DNA from: Malachius bipustulatus
Taxonomy: Eukaryota > Arthropoda > Insecta > Coleoptera > Melyridae
DNA length: 64,000 nucleotides
Direction of reading: 5' to 3'
Assembly: GCA_910589415.1 (NCBI GenBank)
Contig: OU342638.1
Coordinates: 10,208,014 to 10,272,013 of the forward strand
The stretch's first letter is position 1, and the number at the start of each line of letters is the position of its first letter. Positions 36,310-45,389 of the stretch are shown piece after piece. A program made the position numbers and the translations under genes. Under the pieces are notes generated by a model. It made no database searches, was not told where the DNA came from, and worked only from the letters and a program-made list of their open reading frames with translations.

Positions 36310-36554
36310 TCAATTGAACTGGCCCTCCAAAGTGTGAATTTAGAGATAAAAAAATTTATTAGGAAAAAAGTTCTGGGAAAGAAACTTTTCACATCCTTGC
36401 AGAGAACAAGGGTGGGTAAAATTATGTAATTATGGAGGCTTCCTGGTAGTAGTATTCGAATACCTAGCTGTCTTTTTTTTATTTCAAGTCATTTCAGAAA
36501 AAAAATCGATAAATGTGGATTTTTTACCCTACTTTAAGGGGATGTAACTTCTTA
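36310..36554. repeat. Right arm of the 9-kb-spaced inverted repeat pair
   Basis: Complement of 27313-27575; begins TCAATTGAACTGGCCCTCC and ends GATGTAACTTCTTA. The outward-facing sequences differ, which sets the ends within a few bases. Confidence 0.8.
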
Positions 36555-36719
36555 GGGGAGGCTTTAAGAAATTTTTTTATGGCAAATCCCCATAAAATTT
36601 AACAAGGAATCTCCAGTTGAATTTTCTGCACTGATTAATGAAACAGCCTGTATATAATTTGTCGTGCACTTTCAATTGGAAAGCCTACACCAGTTTAAGT
36701 GGCACTACATGGGGATCTT

Positions 36720-36950
36720 GGAAACGCTAAGAGATACAGGATCGATTAAATTAGAGAAAAGAAAAAAAAAGGAAACTTTCAGTTGTTGCTGAAATATCAT
36801 AGAAAAATTTTAAAATCAAACTTCCTTATTTGTGCCATATCTTTTTTATTATACGAAAATATCCCAATCTTTTTTTCAGATATTTAATAAGCACGAAATT
36901 GTGCAACTTTTCTCTAATTTAATCGACCTTGCATCTCTTAGGGCGGAGTG
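36720..36950. repeat. Inverted repeat of about 40 bp with a 145-bp loop
   Basis: GGAAACGCTAAGAGATACAG at 36719 onward and its approximate complement TGCATCTCTTAGGGCG ending near 36946 enclose a shared TCGATTAAATTAGAGAAAAG block. Possibly the core of another foldback MITE; its outer limits are not clear. Confidence 0.45.
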
Positions 36951-37667
36951 ATAGAACGCTTATTAAATCTCTCATCATTGATTAACCATCACTGGAAGTC
37001 GGAGTGCACGAAAGAGATACACCAGGAATTGATTAACCATCATAATATGATTATTCGATTATTCGTAAGAGGTGGCAACATAGCAATGTTTCAGAAACTA
37101 CCACTACCGGCCTGATAGGTCTGAACTAGTGTGTTCAACAGGGCAACTAAAAAAAAGAAGAAGAATCTTTTCCAACATTTCTAAATTCTAACCCAACAAA
37201 AAAAGTAGATATTGGATATTGTATTAATATTATGAGTAATCTTATAATAATTATTGATTGAAGTGAGTAAGTAATTATTATGAATTAATAACTTCCATAA
37301 ACTTTAAAAATCAAACGACAAACATTACGGTTCAATTCTAAAAGAATTACCTTTAAATAAGTAAAAGGACAATTTTCAAATGTGTACTTACTTGGCAATT
37401 TTATAATACTAATTTTTTTTAGATAATGGATCAAGGAAAAATTACTCCGAAATGGAGAAAAATTTATTGTTAAATTTAGTCGAACAGTGAATATCTACCC
37501 TTATCTTATGATGATTTAATAAACTTTCGCAGTTTCATTTCGAGATACTTGTGATTCAAATTCATCTCAGAACAGCATTGAGTAATTATTTACATCCGTG
37601 GCCGGTCGCATTTCACTACAATTTTTACATGGTTACATTTCAATGTTTTACCTGAAAAAAAGCCGAG
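36951..37667. other. AT-rich non-coding stretch
   Basis: No ORF with domain signal and no paired ends found between the foldback at 36720 and the LINE-like ORF1. A-rich and T-rich runs only. Confidence 0.3.
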
Positions 37668-38029
37668 ATGGCTGCAGGTGACAGGTCATGTGAAGATGTG
37701 CTCTGCCCAGTAAATGAGGAAAACTTTAAAGAGCAATTAAAATGCTGCCAAACTAAGTCAACAGAAGTGTTAGTTTGTTTTGTGTAAACTGTGGAAACAT
37801 TTACCCTACGACTTGTGCAGTTAGAAATAAACTTCAGTGCAATAAAATATGTGATACAAGAATCATATGCTGCCAACAAAGTGCTCAATGTGCAGGAGAT
37901 CTCCAGAGTCCACAAGAGTTAAAAATATGTCTTCAACTACAACAAGAAAACGCTCTACTTAAACTACTGTTAGAGGAAAAGGATGAAAAGTATAGGCTAT
38001 TCACCCTTTCGCTGCTGCGGGATTATATA
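37668..38029 (+). pseudogene. Cys-rich plus coiled-coil protein fragment, LINE ORF1-like
   Basis: An ATG at 37668 opens a frame that shifts once near 37780 and then continues to 38029, where a palindromic element interrupts it. The first part is Glu/Lys-rich with Cys pairs. The second has a zinc-finger pattern (CVNCGNIYPTTC, CNKICDTRIICC) followed by a Leu/Gln/Glu segment (LQQENALLKLLLEEKDEK) that would form a coiled coil. That layout occurs in ORF1 proteins of some insect non-LTR elements, and LINE reverse transcriptase sequence lies about 1.3 kb downstream on the same strand. Assignment is tentative. Confidence 0.4.
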
Positions 38030-39293
38030 CAGGGTGTTCCATAAGTAATGGTCCGTGGTGAAATGGGAGATTCTTGGTTTAAAAATATTACGATCTGACA
38101 CTACTTGCTCTAACAAAATCTTGGTAATAAAAAAGATACAGGGTGACAAAGTTGAGATTTAAAAATTTTCTTTTCAAAATATCTCGAAAAATTGTAAAGG
38201 TACGAACGTGAAAACTTGGGGATAAATGTTCTACGGTATGAGAAATCATAATTTGATATCCGTGTCGATGTATTTTATAGAGGGCGCCACTTAGGCCATG
38301 TTGACGACGTGAATGAACACATAACTTTTTTATCCTTCAGGATATCGCGCATTTTATTGTGAAATATTAAAACTACATCATTGATGAGAAAAAAAGGTAT
38401 ACCGATTGTCAGTCTCAAAAGTTAGTGGTTTTCGAGATAATCACGTTTTAATAATCTCCTGCATTATTTCTATTTTTTTTTAATTATCAGAAATCTTAAT
38501 GCAGTAGGTCGAGATAATAACCAGCATTTTGGAAATTAAACTTTTTTTACTTTGACATTAAAAAAGCAAACAAATGAACCATATTCACCTAAATTCCTAT
38601 ACAGATTCTGAACTAGTCGATTATCAGGTTTCAGTCTGTTTGGATATCGTGGCAGGTTTTTTGCTTGCCCATTGAAGTTTTGTTTGCAATAAATAGAAAT
38701 CATATCTCTCTTATTTGAATTTGAAAAATTATTATGTCTCGGCATTTTTTAATTTTCCAACTACTTTCAGTAAGCAAAAAATTCTGAACAGTATCAGTAG
38801 AGAAAATTATTAACTGTCAATTATCTCGAAAACCACTAACTTTTGAGAGTGACAATCAGTATATCTTTTTTTCTCAAGAATGATGTATTTTTATTATTTC
38901 ACAATAAAATTTATTTATTTATTTATTTATTTATTTACTCGTGCCAACACTATATAAAACAGTAACTACAAATGCGCGATAGCCTGAAGGATAAAAAAGT
39001 TATTTGTTCATTTACGTCGTCAACGTGACCTAAGTGGCGCCCTCTATAAAAAACATTGACACGAATATCAAATTATGATTTCTCATGCCGTAAAACATCT
39101 ATCCCCAAGTTTTCACGTTCGTACCTTTACAATTTTTCGAGATATTTTGAAAAGAAAATTTTTAAATCTCAACTTTGCCACCCTGTATCTTTTTTATTAT
39201 CAAGATTTTGTTTGAGCAAGTAGTGTCAGATCGTAATATTTTTAAACCAAGAATCTCCCATTTCACCACGGACCATTACTTACGGGACACCTG
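38030..39293. mobile_element. 1264-bp palindromic TA-flanked element
   Basis: TA at 38028-38029 and 39294-39295. Left end CAGGGTGTTCCATAAGTAAT; right end complementary but missing one C (GGGACACCTG). Arms of about 490 bp each (38030-38520, 38800-39293) pair with few mismatches. A second internal CAGGGTG lies at 38141 and its mirror at about 39180. A (TTTA)n microsatellite at about 38908-38938 interrupts the right arm. No transposase. Confidence 0.88.
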
Positions 39294-39344
39294 TATACGA
39301 ACATCATATCACTGCTGCGGGCATATTTATACGTTTCGTGAATT

Positions 39345-39714
39345 TAAATTATGGGATCCAGATTCACTTGACAACTATAGGCCGATCTGTATGCTCAGTT
39401 CATTTTCAAAGCTAATTGAGATAGTTGTATACCAGCAGCTTTCTGAATTTTTCAAAAGCCAGAGTCTATTTTCCGAGAGCCAGCATAGCTTCACTGCTGG
39501 CAAAAGCACCGAAACCGCCTTATTTGAAGTAATGAAAAACAAATTCTGGCCTGGATCAGGGTGCCGTGTGCTGTGGAATCTTCTTGGACCTGTCCAGGAG
39601 CATTTTACTGTATCGATTTACACATCCTATTTAAAAAAAAAAACTGGAACATTATGGTGTTCAGGTCCTCGAACTTGCTCACTATTCCGGCATTATACAT
39701 CTATGAAAGCATAA
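39345..39714 (+). pseudogene. LINE reverse transcriptase fragment (jockey-like)
   Basis: Contains the start of the RT domain: DNYRPICMLSSFSKLIE, then QHSFTAGKSTETALFE, matching the conserved NYRPI and Q(H)GF..gkST blocks of jockey/CR1 enzymes. After about 39540 the frame changes. The continuing homology (a CCGIFLDLSRAF-like block with the first catalytic Asp) lies in the 39561 frame, so the 3' half of the first ORF is out of frame. No YADD box follows. A dead fragment. Confidence 0.75.
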
Positions 39715-39776
39715 AATTTCTTTTTAAGCATAGACAATACTTTGAGCCCTATATATCATCGTCTCTCTCGTCTTGA

Positions 39777-40231
39777 AAAGTGAACTTTGTACTCGCATTT
39801 ACCTGGGACTTTCAAAACCTGTGTAAGCTTTCACCTAATAAAAAAAAAACACTGTTGGAAATGTTCTAAAGCCTGGAATCCCATACTATGTGGGACTATC
39901 TGCACAGTGATCCAAACGACTATGTCCCAAATAATAGTTTCAAAATTTGTAGTTATTTTATTGTGCAAATGGGCTTTAAAATGTAACACTACCATGGAGC
40001 GAATAGGGGTGCTCGGAGGGTAAAACATACACTGGCGAACGATTTGTTTGTATCACCAGTCCTTATTGAGGCCCGGTCCCAAACTAATTAGGCATTCGAG
40101 AAGGACAAGGGAAAATTTCCCAAAATCGTCAGAGAATCAATGGGCCATCTCAATGGTAACTACAGGTATAACGAACCAAATTTCTCCCTCGTTACCACCA
40201 TGATACTCCTAGACACAGTTATACATATCGT
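39777..40231. other. Non-coding stretch
   Basis: An A-run at 39839 and otherwise unique-looking sequence. The short ORFs here show no domain. It may be 3' material of the preceding LINE, but nothing proves it. Confidence 0.25.
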
Positions 40232-41011
40232 GTGATCCACAAAATTTTTCATCAACTATTGCCTTGAATAAAATGAAGCATGTCTGCCAGATAAAACACA
40301 AACAATTGGTAGGTGTATAAGTGAACTACTCTGATCAATGATCTACAAATCATAGAACAATAAACAAAAACATGACTACTTGCATAATGAACTTTGTTAG
40401 AAAAAAGAAAAGAAACTAACCTGGAACAGTAACGATATCTGCTGAGTATGTGTGGTGCTGAGTTTCTTACTAATTGCAGTTTGCATTGGTTGTATTTCAA
40501 GGAGGATGAACAATTCGAGCCATTGTAGGGTATCTGTATTACCGACACTGACCCTTACTAGCCTCAGTGTCGCTAATCGTTGTTATCTCAGAAACTCAGA
40601 GAATATTCTGTCTTTCTGAATGAAGATAAAACAATATTCCAATTTGACGTTTCCGTTCGAGTTTAGGTTTTTGAATGTTCCAATTATCATTTACCATTTT
40701 ATAATTTCACTTCCACAGCACAAAAAATAACAAAACTTATGAAGAATGGTGGTCAAAAATGTCATGAATCATAAAAAAGTGATAATTGAGGTAGGTGTTT
40801 TAGTAACATACCAGTAATTTCATAAATTATTGTTTTTCGCAATATCTTTAATATTTTAATGAAACTGACAGGAATTGAAATTAAATATGACATGAGAATT
40901 TGAACTACAAAAGTTATTTCAGAATTATTTTAGTAAAATGAGCTCAGACATGACTGCAATAGCCATCTCTCTCTTCCAAGGCACTAGTTGATGAAAAATT
41001 TTGTGGATCAC
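40232..41011. mobile_element. 780-bp element with 26-bp perfect terminal inverted repeats
   Basis: GTGATCCACAAAATTTTTCA... at 40232-40257 and its exact complement at 40986-41011. No matching target duplication is visible on the flanks, so the class is undetermined. Interior non-coding. Confidence 0.65.
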
Positions 41012-41234
41012 CCGTTAGAATGCCTGAGTGCGACTGGCCATGGATGTAAACAATGACCCAACATTGTTTATCATGTCAGTTTAAATTGGTCAGTAGAGGC
41101 AAATAAAACATTAGAAGCAGAGAATTAAATGGACAATAATACTTCTTCGCAAATAAATCCATAATAAAAATAAATCCATTAAGTTTTAATTGTTTTGCCA
41201 TTCTGATATTTTCTCCTAGTCATCCTTCGTTCCA

Positions 41235-43241
41235 TATCCTCCTTAGAAACAAAAATGTGCTTGAAAATAAGTGCATAAAATCTTTTTTTGTTCAAGAAAA
41301 GTTTAATGTATGGAACAACATTGCTGCTGCCTATAACAGCTGTGCAGCAGATTCGGGCACGAGATCTGCAAAGCAGCTGAAAATTTTGTATTAAAATATG
41401 AAGAGACAGATTAGGAAAGACGTAGCTGTTGGACTAATGTACAGAGTGTCCCATAATATGTGGGCAATCTCCCGGATTTGGGTAAATTTCGTAAAAATAA
41501 ATGAAAAAATAGCTATAAAATTAATTCCTCAGAGGCACCCCTACAAAGATATTAGCTGTTGAAGTTGAGGGTTGAAAATCAATTTTTTGCAACAACTTTT
41601 TTATTTCTTGACCGATTTTGATAATTTTTGGTTTTATTTTGTATTATTTTGGACTGTTTAGAATAGTGTTTCATAATCTTTGGTAGCACATACATAGATC
41701 TCGGGGTGGCATAACCCCCTCATTTACTTGAAAGAAAACAATTAAAATAATAATTTTACAATTTTTTAAGGTTAATTTTATTTTTATTTGATATTTTTTA
41801 CATAAAAAATGTATCCTTATTTATTTCGATAGAGCAAACCGTTATCGAGATAAACGTCATTCTAATAGGTGATGCGTCGCAGGAACTTTCTAAATTTCCA
41901 GTAAATTTTAACAAGATGGTTGAGCTTTGACAGTAAATTGAGCAGGAAACAAAACAATAACTTAATTAAATACACGTCAAATAATGTCAAAGATTTCATT
42001 TCATACAGATTCAATTCTAACTGATTTTAAAATGAGTTACACAAACGCTGAATACGCAGAAAATCAGTTAGAATTGAATCTGTATGAAATGAAATCTTTG
42101 ACACTATTTGACGTGTATTTAATTAAGTTATTGTTTTGTTTCCGGCTCAATTTACTGTCAAAGGTCAGCCATCTTGTTAAAATTTACTTGAAATTTAGAA
42201 AGTTCCTGAGACGCATCACCTATTAGAAGGACGTTTATCTCGATAACGGTTCGCTCTATCGAAATAAATAAAGAGACATTTTTTATGTAAAAAATATCAA
42301 ATAAAAGGGAAATTAACCTTAAAAAAACTGTAAAATTATTATTTTTATTGTTTTCTTTCAAGTGAATGAGGGGGTTATGCCATCCCGAGGTCTATGCGTA
42401 TGTGCTACCAATAATTATGAAACACTATTCTAATAATCCAAAATAATACAAAATAAAACCAAAAATTATCAAAATCGGTCAAGAAATAAAAAAGTTATTG
42501 CAACAAATTGATTTTCAACCCTCAACTTCAACAGCTAATATCTTTGTAGGGGTGTCTCTGAGGAATTAATTTTATAGCTATTATTTCATTTATTTTTACG
42601 AACTTTACCCAAATCCGGGAGATTGCCCACATATTATGGGACACGCTGTATATGCTGTTGGATTGATATCATGTATATCAATGTACCTATGTACATACTA
42701 TTTTTTTTTTAATTTCATTTTGTATAATAAAAACTTAAATTTGTCATTAGTATTTTAAGCATGAAACCTTATAAACTGGTGGAGGGAAGGCTAGCGTTAC
42801 TTCCATAAGTAACGAGTAAGAAAAATTGCTTGCTGAGCTGCAGCAACAAGTTCAGCCCAAATTCTTTTGATCAGGCTGCAGACTATTTCAGTAAATATTT
42901 TCTTCATTACTTAATAAAAATTTTCATTCAATACCCATAAATTAATTAATTATATTATAAACTCAAAAGATCACTGAAGTATGGCCTGATTTTTTAAATT
43001 TACAGGTGATGATGTCGTGACAGAATATGTTTTTGATGTGGAGTCTGAGCCTCTCAAACCTATCCTGAACGTGCCCGAACCTGTCAACGACATACCAGCT
43101 CAGCCCCTTCCCAGTACGGTTCCCAGTTCCCATCTAACAAAGAAGAAACCCAGAACTCGAAACAAAATAAAAGTTCAAGCAAAAACGGCAGACAACTGCT
43201 ACAGATTAATACCATCAATGAGGGAAGAAGGCAAAATTTAA
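41235..43241 (+). pseudogene. Myb/SANT-like accessory gene of a PIF/Harbinger element, split by a palindromic insertion
   Basis: Near 41300-41415 one frame reads WNNIAAAYNS...TRSAKQLK and then KRQIRKDVA, the signature of Myb/SANT-like (zeste-type) DNA-binding proteins that accompany Harbinger transposases. A stop codon sits inside it at about 41389. After the 41442-42648 insertion a TGGGK stretch near 42770 resembles the linker that normally follows. The ORF 43017-43241 (Pro-rich, then KKKPRTRNK) may be a downstream exon, preceded by an acceptor-like TTTACAG at about 43006. It converges on the Harbinger transposase remnant on the other strand, the usual arrangement. Dead. Confidence 0.55.
41442..42648. 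mobile_element. 1207-bp near-perfect palindrome, TA-flanked
   Basis: TA at 41440-41441 and 42649-42650. CAGAGTGTCCCATAATATGT at the left, its near-complement at the right. The two arms of about 580-600 bp pair almost fully, leaving only about 40 bp unpaired around 42045. This is the longest and tightest hairpin in the window. Mobilisation by a mariner-type enzyme is inferred from the TA and the TGTCCCA-type ends. No coding content. Confidence 0.9.
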
Positions 43242-43280
43242 CAATAAAAACTTAATCTGGAAATTAATAAATTGAAAAAA

Positions 43281-43692
43281 TCATAAGTTGCATTTTTCCT
43301 TGTTTAAATAAAAACTGCACCAATTGAAAGTTATTGCTATGAGAGCATTTCTAACTGCATAGTTAGGGTCCTGTTCAATTTCCCGCTCCTGGTTGTACAC
43401 TTCTTCCATGTCTCCTCGTGGAAATATATCATTTTGTTCTTTGCAGATATTATGCAACACTTCACACCTCAACCGTAGTTTCCAATTTAAGACGTAGACA
43501 TAACTGCAAGCACGGAAATCTTCTCTTTAACATACCAAAGAAACGGTCAATAGTGTTTCTAGTAGCTACGTGAGCCCAATTGTATGCTACTTCACCTCGA
43601 CCCTCAGGATGCAGCAATGGAGTTAATAAAAAATAATTTTTACAAGCGTAACCAACATTTTCTAAAATGTAATGCATACATATTGTATACAT
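43281..43692 (-). pseudogene. HARBI1-like transposase C-terminal remnant
   Basis: The minus-strand ORF 43462-43692 reads VGYACKNYFLLTPLLHPEG...YNWAHVATRNTIDRFFGMLKRRFPCL, the conserved C-terminal part of the DDE_Tnp_4 (PIF/Harbinger) domain with its GYAC, TR..IERFFG-like and KRRFPCL blocks. The following ORF 43281-43472 continues with CEVLHNICKE, the expected AxxLHN block, in another frame, so one frameshift lies near 43466. The N-terminal two thirds, with the first catalytic Asp residues, is absent. Confidence 0.8.
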
Positions 43693-43699
43693 TCAAAAA

Positions 43700-44774
43700 A
43701 GCGCACTGTTGAACTTAATCACTTTCTACGCATACATTAACCCTCGTCCTTGTTGCCAAATGTCTCAATGTTTAATACGCAACATTTTAGATGCCCAGGC
43801 ATTGAGGTAAACCGTGATAATAACAGGAACTCACCAGTTTTCGGATATTCAAATAAATGTGGTAGTAGTTAGTGGTGGGCTTGTCTGGATTGGTTGGGAC
43901 GTGTTGTTTACAAAGGGAGATGTTTCCTTGTTGCCCTTCATGTTCCTCTTCCTGGGGTGAAGATCTGCAGACACCGACGATGCAGTTTCCACTTCTACCT
44001 CGTACTTGTACCAAACTAAAAATAAAAATATTAATCAAATTAATGATAACGGACCTATGGTCGTAATAAAAGCATGAGAAAGCCCCCCCCCCCCTCTTAC
44101 AACAAGTAGTATCATTTTTTCGTGGACAATATGTCAATATATCGTAACCATGAGTCCTTGTGATTGCTTTCTGATTTCACCATGATTTGATGAATAAAGT
44201 TAGTTCTCAGGAAGTCGTTGTAGAATTTTAGACATAGAAGTTGAGCTTAGCAAGAAGCTGCTGAGCAGTGTCAACCCAGCTGTTGACTAACTTCCACAAA
44301 ACGTAACAGGTGCCAAATACCTGCTAAGCTGCAACAGGGTTTGTACAAATTCCCTAAAAAAAAATCCCTGACTTTTCAAAGTTTTCCCTGACTTAAAACA
44401 AAATAGTATCCAGAATAAAATATGTTATGAGGCGACCGGGATTGCGGGCATTGGTAAATCCTCATCAACTGGATAAGCCGCCGAGATAACTTTTTGTATA
44501 GAAATACGTTACACCAAATTATATAAAATAATTAAATAATTTGGTGAACACTAAAAACATAAAAAAAACATTTCTCATGGGAATAAAACAAGAACTTTCA
44601 AATGACACGAAAAAATAGTAAGTACCCACTGATGTTCTTAAGCAATAAGAGAAGTTCAATTATTATTGAGCATATTTGCATTATTTGTTTGGCAAAATGA
44701 AATGCAACTTTCTATTTATAAATCTGGTTGGAGACAATATTAAAACGAAATTTATAATCTTAATAATAGTATAT
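43700..44774. other. Non-coding stretch with a poly-C run
   Basis: Holds a 12-C run at about 44085 and AT-rich DNA. Minus-strand ORF 43787-44137 shows no domain and spans a GC-rich patch; it could be decayed transposon sequence. Nothing else supported. Confidence 0.25.
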
Positions 44775-44886
44775 TATGTTACTAGGAGTAGAAGGCGATC
44801 ATTTTGTGTTGAGCGCAATTATTGCAGCCGAGGCAGTGCAATAATTGAGCGAAACACAAAATGAGCATTCTACTCCAAGTGACATA
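44775..44886. other. 112-nt imperfect hairpin, miRNA-precursor-like shape
   Basis: A stem of about 45-50 bp around a loop of about 10 nt (GCCGAGGCAG). The inner stem pairs GTTGAGCGCAATTATTGCA with TGCAATAATTGAGCG...AAC, and the outer parts pair GGAGTAGAA with TTCTACTCC. Mismatches are few. It could be a tiny MITE, a structured end of the neighbouring recombinase element, or a small-RNA precursor. The sequence alone does not decide. Confidence 0.55.
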
Positions 44887-45389
44887 TACGATTTTTTCCG
44901 CAAGCGTTCTAAAATGCGGCAATTATCATACTGTACACACCTTGTAGAACGATCTCATTATGTTACTAGTAACAATATTTTGATTATTGTCCTAGCATAA
45001 TAATAATTAACGTATGACATCGTCAAAATACATTGAATTCGGACAACTGGAAGTACCCGCGGATTATCTAGCTACTATTGCTACGACTATACGCTTTCTA
45101 ATCATGGCGAGTGCTGTCAATCTAGCATAGGGTTAGAGTTCAATGTTCAATGACAAAATGTGTTATTGACATTGACGTAATAAACGTCAACGCATTTTTT
45201 TTAATTTTAATTAATAATTATTCTGAGTGACACTATTAAATTAAAAAGTACATTATAAAATCTACGGTGCATTATAGTTTGTGTTGCAGTCCTTTATAAA
45301 ATATAAAATATGTTCCAAGAAGAAGAAGAGCTACAGGGCACTCCGCCTGAGTTAGCGAAAATTGCAAACTCTACCATCCAGGGACTATA

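Noticed and set aside
40252..40548. A 98-codon minus ORF inside the 780-bp terminal-repeat element as a transposase
   Set aside because: Too short, no catalytic motif and no resemblance to any transposase domain.
44070..44137. Poly-C run as a telomere or satellite junction
   Set aside because: It is a short homopolymer only, with no repeated telomeric unit nearby.
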